Assembly: GCA_002786025.1 (NCBI GenBank)
Contig: NHNW01000007.1
Coordinates: 1,050,027 to 1,114,026, forward strand
Source: Zasmidium citrigriseum
Lineage: Eukaryota > Ascomycota > Dothideomycetes > Mycosphaerellales > Mycosphaerellaceae
Direction: 5' to 3'
DNA length: 64,000 bases
Shown here: one piece after another, positions 41,679-52,426 of the stretch
How positions within the stretch are numbered: position 1 is the first letter of the stretch
Layout: each line of letters starts with the position of its first letter
Translations under genes and position numbers: made by a program
The notes under the pieces: model-generated
Seen by the model: the letters and a program-made list of their open reading frames with translations, nothing else
Databases searched by the model: none
What the model was told of the DNA's origin: nothing

Positions 41679-44282
41679 ATGGCAGCACATCCGCGCATAG
41701 AAGCTTTTCCTGGGCCTACAAGCATCACAAACCTTGACAACAGAGCTTCAACGACTACTGCGCGTGATCCCGGACGAGAACATCAGCTGTCCCACAAGCC
41801 ATCTATACGAAGTATTACGACTCCGAGATACGCGGACTCGTCCGAAGACACGCCCAGCGACCATAGCTCCATATTCAATGCCGTGCCATCATCCCCGAAG
41901 ACGGCATCCAACGACAGCACGGAAGGATCAGATGGCGACGGCCAGGGAGCACACAACATCAGAAAGCATGCGGGTACACCAAGTCGGAATTGTATCGGCA
42001 CCAGATTGTTCACAATTACCGAGCAAAAGAGTGTTCCCACCCTCAAGACAATGCCCTCGAACTGGACTTTCCAGCGTCGGATCGTGACGATGCAACCTCA
42101 TTTGTCACCAGAATCGGGTCATGGCTAGCAATCATCGATTCGCAGTCGTCGCCGGTACCAATCAGTCGATGAGAACGCTCTACTCGGACGTCATCACGAA
42201 TTCGAGGATTCTATCGCAACATCAACAAGCCAGGGGTCCTCTGCGCAAAGTCCAGAACGAAGAGGATCTCTACGTAACGAGACAAACATTTCTCTGCAGC
42301 CAGCGGAGCCGCCTTTCAAACCTCCCGAGCGCAAGAGGACTCCAATGGGAGTCTCAAGATGGCCAGCCCCCCGAGTGGCCTCTTCAAGAGCCCTCTCACC
42401 GGTAGCCCTGGCTAGGCCCTCGTCCATGCGGAATTTGCGCAATACATTCTCCAGGATACTCCGCGGAAGGCCATCGCACGAGACGAGACTCAGAGACATG
42501 CTTCACAACGGCATGCCGAACGACGAGCCGAGAGTGACTCCATCCCCCGGAAGACGTCTGTGGAGGCCACCGGTGAGTGGCCAGACCGGACGTACCATCG
42601 GCCACTGGCAACCACAGGTACTCCACGGACCGCAAAAGACCGATGCAATGCACCTCCCAGGTCATCGTGCTCAAAGACCGCCAATTCCCGAAAGACGACT
42701 CATGGCTCCCCTGCCACAGGCACCTTGCACAGAGGCGACCCCTGCTGCGAGCTCTCGGGTCCCAGCAAACAACCTCAGTAGAGCTAGCTCACCTATCAGC
42801 CCTTCTCAAAGAGCATTGAGCTATGCAAGTGGCCACGCGGTGCCCGTATCGTCCCACCGAGCAGCGTCCAGGAGAGCTCTCCGATCAGCTGCTATACCTA
42901 GTCATCTCCGACCGCCATCTGCCCCCGGCAGCAGAAGTCCAGCACCATCAAGTTCGGTGCCTGACATGGGTACGATGAGGACTGATGATCTACTCCAAAG
43001 CTTTCCATCGCCTCCCAATCAACCAGACCCACCTCGACTTCGTCCTAGTCGCTCGACACCTGGCAAGCGTCCTTCGTGGTCGCTCTTCCCCCGGGCAAAC
43101 AATGAGAATGAGACAGCCATTGCCTTGAGACGTCTGCCGTCAGTCCGGACAACAACTTCAGGCGCAGCAGCACCTGCAGTCAGCGAACGTGATGGAGGTG
43201 CTCTGAGCCCGTCTGCCATTCGGAACTTTCTCGACGAGACTCATGGCCGCTTCTTCACAGCAAGAACGTCATTGAACAATGTCCCTGGCGAGTTCTCGCA
43301 ACGCAACGATCATAATGAGCACCATCTCAGTGGACACGACAATCACGGGCCGGCATTTGGAAGCCAACCACTTCAAGCAGCAACGCCATGCGAAGACGAA
43401 GGCGGTCGAGCCCAACCTCAGCTTCGTGCTGTCTCGCAACCTGGCGCAAATGATACAGCTCAAGGGTTCAATGCAACTCAGCCGGAAGACGTGGCTGCGC
43501 TAACAGCCTCTCCAACCAGAGTCGTCCAAGGGCCTCAACTGTGCAAACACAAGCTGGCAAAGCTGAAAATGCGGCACGAAGCAATGCCGACGCTGCATGT
43601 TGCTGGCTCGGCAATATTTGATGGCAGCAATGCACTAGCGGGACCAGACCCCATTGCTCAAGACCATGCTGATATTGGGCCCAGAAGTCGGGCTTCTGTT
43701 GCCAGCACTAATCTCACCGTCCTGCCTCCTGCCCCTGTAGGCAGCACGGTTGCAATACCACCAGAACGTCTGACCAACCAAGTCGGTCCTGTACAGTCTT
43801 CGCCATCAGCACCCCAGACGGTTGCCACCGCACCAGCAGGCACCACCTTCGTGACCAATCCCGGCGGCAGCACGTTTGCCATTGACCCAGGCGACCCACA
43901 TCATCGGCCTACCGCCCGGGCAGCAACCTTCAATACCCTGCAGTCTGGTCCAGGCGAGCACGACCGCGCCTAGCTGGTGCGTCGCCGCAACCAGCGCGGG
44001 ACCTGGCACACTCGGATGAACAAGACCAAGTGCTGGCGCTGTGCTATCGAATCCAAGAAGCAGACATGCTGGCAGAAGTTCGTGGAGGCCTTGCAGTACA
44101 CCTGCTTTTGCCACTACCGCGGGTATGACGATGACGAAGATCCTCACGTGCCGTACTGGAGGCGCATGAGCAGGAAGGGCGCGAAGAATACGCCCCGTGG
44201 TAGCGTGGGAACTGCACGCACGAGTACCATCAGGACGATGGGAGGTGAGACGGTCGCTGGGGGTGCGAGGGCGTTCTGGTGA
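41679..44282 (+). CDS. Large disordered protein with Cys-rich tail, frame broken by two TAG codons
   Basis: One plus-strand frame of 868 codons runs from the ATG at 41679 to a TGA at 44280-44282, interrupted only by TAG at 42126-42128 and 43971-43973. All three parts have G/C-rich third codon positions, so all look coding. Part 1 (149 residues) and part 2 (from 42129; first ATG 42345) are disordered, rich in Ser, Pro and Arg. Part 3 (102 codons) is different: ordered-looking and Cys-rich (TKCWRCAIESKKQTCWQKFVEALQYTCFCHYRGYDDDEDPHVPYW). The first TAG is followed by CAATCA, the CAR-YYA context of leaky stops. Alternatives: two CAG-to-TAG nonsense mutations, or introns I failed to see; no good donor was found near either TAG. 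If conventional stops apply, the longest product is 42345-43973 (542 residues). No family recognised. Confidence 0.5.
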
Positions 44283-45514
44283 GTGCGGTGTCGGCTGCTC
44301 GCTCAAGCATGGAGGCGAGGCGACGGCGTTGTTTGAACAGACCGGGGTCGATGGAGTTGTGTGGTGGTGGCGAATTGGATTGGAAAACTTTAACTTGTGG
44401 ATCCGAGGAACGTCGCGGGATGGCGGTGACGGTGGAGGCATACCACGGCATTGTTTCCTGATGGTTAGCATTTTCCGAGACGGGCGTGGTTGGCGGTACG
44501 ATACCTGTGAGTCTTTGGCGTTTGCGTGCACGTGCATACAGTACCCTGGAATAGAGTTTGCTTGACTTCTTTGCCTAGACGGGGGATGTGGTCTATCAGT
44601 TCTACCGTACGAGGTGACAGTCATATGGTGAAGTAAGATCATTGTGGTTGTTGATGCTTGGTTGACTCGTGGTGGGCATCACAACTGCAGTCGGAGGGAT
44701 TCATGGTCCGACTTCCTCGCCAAGAGAGTATTGTTGAATTAGATCATTCGACAATGACACCGATACCCAAGTCTATGTACGTGTACGAAACTAACGCAAT
44801 CAATCACATGCATTGCCAACCACAACAGGATCTGACTCCGAAACAGCAACCACACCAACATCCAACCCCAGCTCTCGCCAATATATCGCTCACTTGCATT
44901 AGTAGATTTCTTCTAGTCTGTTTCTTTTTGTTTCAATTCCAACTGCCGATACATCGCCTACAGCAAGCACAGCCATGATGATGATCATCGTTGCAGGAAG
45001 CATTGGGCAGCAAATATGTCGATCAATGCATCAGGCTGTGCCGGCGTTTGACCGTAGGCGAGGGTGTTGTCGTGATCGATCGGTTGGGGATGGAGTGTTT
45101 TCTGGAATGTTTTTGGTGATGGTCGTCTGCCTTGGCTTGGGGATGGCGAGGCGAGGGTTCCGGTGCAGGACTTGAAAGTCGGGTGTGGGCATTTCGATCT
45201 GTCCGGGCAGCATGTCTTTGTGGGAGGCAGATGTGTCGCCAGAGAGTGTACTGAGCATCTCGAATGTCATCGTCTCACTCGGATGAGCTGCTTCAGGCCA
45301 GCAGGACGCAAACTAACGTCCTAGGTATGAGTATCTGAGGTTGGTCGACGAGAATTTTCAAGACCGCACTCATCTTGCAGTTGCTCAAGTCGCTGGTTAT
45401 GACCGACCTCCTCTTCACACAGAAGTGGGCCATTCGAAGTCTTGTTGTGCTGAACAGGATCGGTCAAAGCAACTTCAGAACACACTTCGAAGACATGCTG
45501 ACGTCTTCCGAACA
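44283..45514. other. Intergenic, about 1.2 kb
   Basis: Between the disordered frame and the F-box-like gene. A CA/AC-rich tract lies near 44815-44880. Small frames such as minus 45031-45270 were not convincing as exons. Confidence 0.35.
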
Positions 45515-46102
45515 TCATATTTCCAGACAATATCGGCCATTCCGCTTCTCGACCCACACTTCCTCCAAAGCCCCCAGGAAGCCGTCGACATGTTTTGCGT
45601 ACTTCAGCGCCCGAGAGGGCAACGAGAAGTTATAGAACGACATGCGGCGAATCGTCTTCAGATGGCCGTTCATGTAAAGATCGGAGAAGAGCTTCTCAGT
45701 CACGAAGCCAATAAGATGAGTCTTGAGGATTTCCGGCAGGCCTTCCTGGAACATTTTCCGGCAGGTGAAGATCCAGCTGAAGGAGCAGGTCAGATTCTGA
45801 GTCTGGTCTACATGGAGGAACTCGCGCGATGGGATGAATATACGCGGATAGAACATCAGATGGATGTCGAAGATGTCCGCCTCCTCTTCATTCCGGTCGT
45901 CGGTGAGGCATTTGTAGATCTTCAGACGCAGTTCCGGGGGCAGACCGAGCAGACTTGCTTGCTTGGGGGACTGGTTCTTTGCTGGAGCGGCAGCCTGTGA
46001 AGGCATCGGAGGTCTCAGACCAATCGATCTTGGCTTGCCCAAGACGACTCTGGCGGCCGTGCCCGAGACGACTTCGGCGAAGACGCTTTCGATGGCGACC
46101 AT
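45515..46102 (-). CDS. F-box-like protein
   Basis: Single frame of 195 residues on the minus strand. Residues about 49-65, SLLGLPPELRLKIYKCL, match the N-terminal half of the fungal F-box-like motif (LLxLPxELRxxIYxxL), found in a large family of short ascomycete proteins. After it come typical family features: FIPSREFL, LTCSFSWIFTCRKMFQEGLPEIL and RALKYAKHVDGFLGALEEVWV. Such proteins may bind Skp1, but many do not act in ubiquitin ligases. The ATG at 46102 gives the longest product; the ATG at 46006 (MPSQAAAP) would put the motif closer to the start, as in relatives. The C-terminus ends abruptly and may be truncated. Confidence 0.62.
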   Translation of the reverse strand: MVAIESVFAEVVSGTAARVVLGKPRSIGLRPPMPSQAAAPAKNQSPKQASLLGLPPELRLKIYKCLTDDRNEEEADIFDIHLMFYPRIFIPSREFLHVDQTQNLTCSFSWIFTCRKMFQEGLPEILKTHLIGFVTEKLFSDLYMNGHLKTIRRMSFYNFSLPSRALKYAKHVDGFLGALEEVWVEKRNGRYCLEI

Positions 46103-48446
46103 GGCGAAAGCGGTGTCAGGTGAGGTTGTGTATGCAGGGCTCGCGGCGATTGACGGAGGAAAGACGAGACGACAGGCAACTGCGACTCATCCTAAACACT
46201 CAATGGGGTTGGCGTGAACCACTATCTTGGGACTGGTCACTGCGAATGGCTGCTCCGCGTTTGCTTACCTATAGCCAAATCAGCACAACTGCCCGCTCAA
46301 GGTCGCAAACTCTATTCAATTTGCTCTTGTGCATCATGTCGATACGATAGAATGTCGATGATACGGCGACATAGGCAAGCGACTTCAAAATAACGATACA
46401 GACTGATCGAATCCGGGTCGATCCAATAATCTCAAAAGGTGCACGGAGATCTGGAAAGCTGCGGGCTCGACGGTGCTGTCAGACCCGCTAAAGATGAATG
46501 TATGAAGAGTTGACCAGGGTTGATGTCTTGTACCTCGCGGCCTGATGGTGGTGCGGAAATTCGCATGAAGCGGCACGTTGCAGTTTCTTGATAGGAGCGC
46601 CGTCGCTGTCCAGGATCGTCCGTAGCGATGGCCTCCTCCTGCAAGCAACCATGACAGAGAAATACCTACATCGTGCAGTATTGTGCATGGTTAAGTGAGC
46701 CATCACACGGTCTCATCTAAAGTCGTGCTCAAGAGATGTGCGCCATCTGCTCGCTTGTTCGTCCATGATCGAGGAGTAGCTGTGTTCGCACTTACGTTGA
46801 TTCCAGACTTCGAATGATTCTCGAGATTCATTGTTGCTTGGCTCGTTCGAATGATTTGCCGACTCGACTTCTCTGGCGCTGAAGTGATGCTCAGAGCGCA
46901 GGGAGGAGTGTGACAGCTGAAGATACGCCCACTCGTGGTAGGAGTTGTGTTCGCTTTGGTCGGCGCATGGATCCACAAGATCATTACAACCAATTTAGAG
47001 CCCATTTAATTCGCTACAGGGATTGCAGAGTTCGGAGGAAAGCCTGGAAGTCAGGGCGGCCACCGCCGCAACTCGGCCGAAGACGTTAAGTCCAGATCAC
47101 TTGAGCCTCATTCAGCATCCGTTGAGTAGGCCGAACGATCCAGGTTGGAGCAAGATATCGTGCCGCGACAATTCAAGCTAGCGCATCAACTTCGAGTGCC
47201 CTGCAAAACAGTCAAAGTGCACGTGCGTCGCGGCCTGTAGTCCACTGGAAGGAGAGGTTTGGGAGCTGGATGGCTGTCGAATCTGGTCTTCTTTAACTCA
47301 TGCGATGAGGTCTCATCCGTCCATTCAGAGCCGAGGGTGTGCTCTCATGCCAAGGTAGCAACAAGTGAAAGCTGAACCAGCTTTGGTAGTGAGACTCGCA
47401 ACTTCAGGTTCTCAGCTTTGATCGTAATCAAGTGGATTGACGCGATTAATGCCTTTACGAAGAGTTCTGTCTTACCCTGTTGACTGTTCTCTGAGTAGCC
47501 GCTGTTTCGGCCTTCGCACAATGCACCTTGCAAGAATAGCACTGCAGACTGCACATGTGCGAGAGGGATGGAATGGTCGTCGTGAGATTCAGCAAGGTCA
47601 TAGATGGCTGTTAGATCTCCATGTTCCCTAGTCGTAGTCATGCCAGATCCGAAGGAGAGAGCAGTCGTCAAAGGCTACGCCCACAATTTTGACGTCGAGT
47701 TTGAAGATCCGACGAAGACTTCTGGCCGAAGGCTTCGAACTTGGTCCGCACATTACACTTAATGAGCCACTCCCAAATACTCTCAGGACTTCACTGTGCA
47801 TGACATCAACCTAGGAGTTTCTTTGAGTCTGGTTGTCTGAGTTGTTCCCCGTTGCAACGGTCTTGGCGAAAAATGGCGAGAACTGGTTTATCACGAGGCG
47901 TGAAGCGTTGATAGAACGACTTCTGTGCATCTTCGTGATGAAGGCAATTCGACTGTGTCATGATCGAGCAGCAAGATGGCGGCGGAGAAGAGGTGAAGTC
48001 TGACGCCAAGCCTCAGAAACCTCAGGCGCGAACGCACGGACATCACGCAGCTCTACTTTTCTAGAAGCACGGCGAAGACAAATCCACCACAACACAACAC
48101 CCAACACCCTTCTTCCTCCTCTTTATAACCCGCTTCTTCACCTCTTTCCGCCCCCGATCACGAGCACACATTCTCAAGGTGAGTCCAACCACATCTCCTA
48201 TTCCCAACAATTGTTATGATGATACACCAGCTGGCACCAGTCCGAGAAGACTTGTACTCTGTCGCTGCGGATCAGCTTTGCACGAGAAAACACTATCTCT
48301 CCGTACTGATCAACACACCTTCATTCGCTTTCAATATTGCATGCTTTGGTTGGCACAATACTGACTTGCTGCAGTCTCTCTCTTCTTCAGCCGCGTTTTG
48401 AACCTCATCCACTGCCCCACCGCGTGAAAAGCGGCCCCTCTTCACC
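46103..48446. other. Gene-poor stretch and Aha1 promoter
   Basis: About 2.3 kb. A minus-strand frame at 47345-47671 (about 108 residues, FVKALIASIHLITIKAENLKLR) has fair codon use but no recognised domain and I give it little weight. The right end holds the Aha1 promoter, with a heat-shock-type site at 48059-48066, a TATA-like TTTATAAC at 48121-48128 and a probable 5'-leader intron (GTGAGT donor at 48179, acceptor near 48390). Confidence 0.4.
48059..48066. promoter_or_regulatory. Heat-shock-element core TTCTAGAA
   Basis: Inverted TTC-nn-GAA pair about 390 bp upstream of the Aha1 start codon and about 60 bp upstream of a TATA-like sequence; a further GAA follows 7 nt on. Two clear units rather than three, so the site is weak by the usual rule, but its position before an Hsp90 co-chaperone gene makes it worth recording. 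Confidence 0.45.
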
Positions 48447-49542
48447 ATGGTCCTCCACAACCCTAACAACTGGCACTGGGTCAACAAGGATGTCTCCGCC
48501 TGGACTCAAGATTACCTGAGCAAGGAGCTTGTTGGCCTAAAGGCCGAGAAGGGTGGAGTCAATGCCGAGGTCAGCAAAGTGCTGAGCATGGACGGAGATG
48601 TGGACGTGTCGCAGCGGAAAGGCAAGGTCATAACGATCTTCGACGTGCGATTGCAACTGGAGTGGACTGGCAGTGTACCTGTCAAGGAAGAGAACGAGAA
48701 AGAAGACGGCACCAAAGAGGAGGTCGACGGCAAGAAAGATGTCAGCGGCACAATCACGATACCCGAGGTGGCACACGACACAGAGGAGGACGAGTATGTT
48801 GTACGTTTCTCAATCCCATATATACACGTTATGAATCAGACATTCACTAACGTTGTTTTCATAGTTCGAAGTTGATCTGTACTCTTCCTCCCTAGAAAAG
48901 GAGCCCGCGAAAGAACTCGTCCGCAAAGAGATCACGCCCTTAATCCGCAAACACCTGCAAAAGCTAGCTCCTGCCCTCATCACTGAGCATGGCAAGGATA
49001 TTCAGCACGCACCCGGCTCAAATCCTTCGTCCGGCTTCAGCACGCCTAAGACGTTGCAGCAGGCATCAGCTGCAAAGCAAGGCGACAAGCCCTCATCTTC
49101 AACTCACACTTCAACCTCCGGTCATGTCAACGTGACCACGCTATCTGACCAACAGGAGTTCCGCACCACGGCCGAGCAACTCTTCGAGACCTTCACCGAC
49201 CCACAACGCATCGCTGCTTTCACCCGAGCACCACCAAAGGTATTTGAGGGCGCAAAGCAGGGCGGCAAGTTCGAGATCTTTGGCGGCAATGTCTCCGGCG
49301 AGTACGTGAAGCTTGACAAGCCAACGTACATTGAGCAGAAGTGGCGGTTGGCACAATGGCCCGCAGGCCACTACAGCACGCTCAAGATCAAGTTCGAGCA
49401 GAACGACGTTGATGCCGTCACGATCATGCGTGTTGATTGGGAGGGAGTGCCCATTGGACAGGAGGAGCCGACGAAGAGGAATTGGGATGAATACTACGTG
49501 CGGTCTATCAAGACCACATTTGGATTCGGTACGATACTATGA
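48447..49542 (+). CDS. aha1: Activator of Hsp90 ATPase (Aha1)
   Basis: Exons 48447-48800 and 48865-49542 with a 64-nt intron (GTACGT donor, ATAG acceptor); 343 residues. The N-terminal domain (1-~155) begins with NPNNWHWVNKD, the conserved NxNNWHW motif of Aha1/Hch1, and has WTQDYL and ITIFDVRLQLEWTG. A Ser/Gln linker (about 160-205) leads to the C-terminal SRPBCC/AHSA1 domain: VTTLSDQQEFRTTAEQLFETFTDPQRIAAFTRAPP, GGKFEIFGGNVSGEYVKL, IEQKWRLAQWPAGHYSTLKIKF. Aha1 binds the middle domain of Hsp90 and speeds its ATPase in the cytosol. Full length, both domains present. A heat-shock-type site lies upstream. Confidence 0.93.
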
Positions 49543-50688
49543 TAAAAGGTGGTACGAGGGACGTGTAACGAAGATACGTGAGAAGATGTTTTATGGTAGA
49601 AAGCTGCAGCGATCGCTGTCTGACGCAGCAGATCAGCCTTTCATAGGCTCAGCGTAGATGATACAAGTCGTCAATCGCAAATGTATAATCAGCTGCCCGA
49701 GTTTGTACACCCTTTTGCCTTCCTTTTGTACATGCCGTGCTCTCCTGAGCCCAATCGATGTCTTGCTCCACTGAACGCCTGCAAATGCCCAATCGCTGTG
49801 GTATCGTCTCTCTTTAATTCACCTCCAACTCCAAATGCTACACGCACAATGGCTTGTCCCAGCCTTTTTGATGCACCCCGTGCCATCCCGCGCCTACTTC
49901 CTCTTATGCGGCCCAATGATCTTGGGGTAAAATCTCGACAGGTGGTGGTTGATGGAGCTCTTCTTCTGTTGCTGTGTTTTCTGTGAAACGAGCCCGCATC
50001 AGCTTATGTCCCTCTCATTGCATATTCATTTCATCACGTACCCTTGCATCCATACACTCCCTCAAAGACTGCTCCAGTGCTGCGCATCCTGCTGTCGAGT
50101 ATCCTGACGAGGCCCAGCACCCTATATTTTCATCAGCTTTCATTGTCCCCACCAAATCCTTCTCTGTTCTTCTATCTCCCTGGATTGTTCTCATACCTAA
50201 CACACTCGACATTACGCCAATGCATGGATTCGCATCTGCTCGATCTGGTCTTCGGACTTTCAGTTTCGGGAGAGGTGGGAGTCGGGGAGCGGGTTGGGCG
50301 GCGCGCGCGAGGGCAGCGGCGGGGGAGTTTTTGCCGGCGACCATAATGCTGGTGGATGGGAGGATGTCGAGATGGGAGATACAGTGCTTTTGCTGATGAA
50401 TTGGGAGGTGAAGTTGAGGGATTGAAGGTCACGTGCGCGGTTCCGGTCTTGGGCTTGGCTTTGACTTCTCTTCTTTCCTCCACCTAACCATCAACTTTCG
50501 TTTCCTTCGATGACTAGACTGCAGTGTAATTATGACATGGTCGATTGATCTATCAGAGCTTAAACCCTTCCGTGCAGGTCGCCTGTAGGTCTGATATTGA
50601 TCGGCTGCACTCCGCCACACAACATGGCTGTGCTCTTTGGTGAACTCTTTCAGCAGAACCGACAGTACAGTTATGAACAAGACCATTC
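49543..50688. other. Intergenic, about 1.15 kb
   Basis: Between Aha1 and the membrane-protein gene, both plus strand. Open frames here (for example 49974-50396 and its antisense) have no domain character. Nothing supported. Confidence 0.4.
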
Positions 50689-52296
50689 ATGTCCGAGAAC
50701 ATCTCATTGATTCGTCTCAACATCCTTTCTGGAGCTTACGTTCAATGCAGTATGTCACAACAAGTCAGCGGCATGACAGCCTTCTGGGCTGTCCTGGCAC
50801 TCGCCTTGAATGCCATGGCTAGACCATACTTTACCAGCCAAATGCTCTACGCAATTGATGACACATTCGAGACATCACTGATTCTACAGCTATCCTCGCC
50901 GGTCCTTTGCGTTGTCGATTGCGTCTTCGAACTTGTTCTCCTGCTCAAGATGCTCGTCAAAGCCACTCGCAAGTCCGCTTCCCCACCGGGTCCTATATCG
51001 TCAACGGGAGAGACAAGTCGCGATTCAATAGCCGTGCGGCTGCTACTCTTCGTCCTCGGAGGATTGCCTCAAGCCATCAAAGTCTTCGGGATGCTTGGAG
51101 TGCCGTATACGCAGGCGACATGTTCGATCTTCTTGGCCAGCACGGTTCTAGAGGCTTTGACTGGGTCCATGCGCGGGGAGGCCGAGGTGGAGAGGGAAGA
51201 ACTTGCCTCTTGGGTACGGGCCAATCTCTCAATGGACCTGATCAGAAACCTCGTTTTCGGTCTTCATATCGCTGGAACCGTCACGATATGGAACTCTGTG
51301 GCCAAGAACGTTTACTTGTCTCGAGAGCATGCAAATGAGAACTTTACCAACCTATGCCAATGGATCGACATGGTCATCAAAGCTCTTACACTCCTGGCCA
51401 CATTGCTTTGGATAATCTCAGCGTACTTCGCACCCAGGTTTACATTTCGATCCCTCCGTCTCCGCACATCGCCGTTCGTGGCCTGCATGCCCCTGTGGAT
51501 GCTCTTCTCCTATCCCGAAAGAATGGTGAAAGTTGGCGATCGCATCGCGGCAGGAGAAGACATCTCGACGAATCTCATTGACGTCGTATGGAGTACTGCA
51601 CCCCTGATACTGGTGGCCTCGCTTGGCAGCTACGCCCTATCAGCATTCCTTGTCCGCATCACCCACTGGTGGAGAGGAGCAGAAACCAAGAATGAGCCTT
51701 CTCCGAACGAACAAGAGACACGACCCGAAGACACAAACCCTCCCACTACGGCAGAAGACGTCGTCCCCGTTCCAACGAGTGCAACCGACAGCGACTCAAA
51801 TCCCGTCCAGGTCATGCACAGACACGCCTCATCAACACTTCTCCTACCCTTCAACGACAACCTACAAACCTTACGCACGAGTCTGATTGCAAAAGGTATT
51901 CGACCACCAGAAACGCTCGGGACATGGGCTTTGGTAGCCTCCTCGTTCCTAAACTTCCGCAGGGCAGTCTTTCCGGCTCTGGCACATCAGTGGGAGCAAT
52001 CTTTGGGTCAAGTACATCAAAGGGCTTATAAGTGCTTGCCGTTGCTTTTCCAGGTTGTTAAGTTGTTTGTATTGCAGATGGTTTTGTTTGTGGTTCTGGC
52101 GATGATGAAGGCTTATGATTTTTCGGTTTATGAAGATTGGTATCGTTGTGTTGCGAGGAAGGCTGGGCCGGGGGTTGGGTGGGTGTTCTTTGCTGTGATG
52201 AATCTTGTTACGGCTGTTGTGTACTATGCTGTGGCGTTTGATGGGAGCGGGACTGTGAATCCTGGGTGGACAGGTGTACTGGGACGAAAGAGATGA
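50689..52296 (+). CDS. Uncharacterised polytopic membrane protein
   Basis: Single frame of 535 residues. About seven or eight hydrophobic segments are visible: MTAFWAVLALALNAMA, LQLSSPVLCVVDCVFELVLLLKML, AVRLLLFVLGGLPQAIKVF, ALTLLATLLWIISAYFA, VVWSTAPLILVASLGSYALSAFLV, FVLQMVLFVVLAMM and VGWVFFAVMNLVTAVVYYAVAF. A hydrophilic Pro/Thr/Ser loop (about 325-385) lies before the last part. I do not recognise a transporter or enzyme motif; similar orphan membrane proteins are frequent in filamentous fungi. The start is uncertain: the segment CSMSQQVSGMTAFW follows a possible splice acceptor (TGCAG at 50746-50750), so an upstream exon could replace the first 20 residues. Confidence 0.65.
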   Translation: MSENISLIRLNILSGAYVQCSMSQQVSGMTAFWAVLALALNAMARPYFTSQMLYAIDDTFETSLILQLSSPVLCVVDCVFELVLLLKMLVKATRKSASPPGPISSTGETSRDSIAVRLLLFVLGGLPQAIKVFGMLGVPYTQATCSIFLASTVLEALTGSMRGEAEVEREELASWVRANLSMDLIRNLVFGLHIAGTVTIWNSVAKNVYLSREHANENFTNLCQWIDMVIKALTLLATLLWIISAYFAPRFTFRSLRLRTSPFVACMPLWMLFSYPERMVKVGDRIAAGEDISTNLIDVVWSTAPLILVASLGSYALSAFLVRITHWWRGAETKNEPSPNEQETRPEDTNPPTTAEDVVPVPTSATDSDSNPVQVMHRHASSTLLLPFNDNLQTLRTSLIAKGIRPPETLGTWALVASSFLNFRRAVFPALAHQWEQSLGQVHQRAYKCLPLLFQVVKLFVLQMVLFVVLAMMKAYDFSVYEDWYRCVARKAGPGVGWVFFAVMNLVTAVVYYAVAFDGSGTVNPGWTGVLGRKR

Positions 52297-52426
52297 CCAT
52301 GAACTACTCGTGATAGCTGATGCTTTCAACGTAAACTTTCATCATATTTACACTTTTGATTCATTGCAAGTCCTCCAGTGACATTGCACTTCTCACATTC
52401 ATCATCAAATCGTCATCATATTCCAT

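Noticed and set aside
43806..44642. 278-codon minus-strand frame over the end of the disordered gene
   Set aside because: It lies antisense to strongly coding plus-strand sequence and reads as a Pro/His/Arg-rich shadow.
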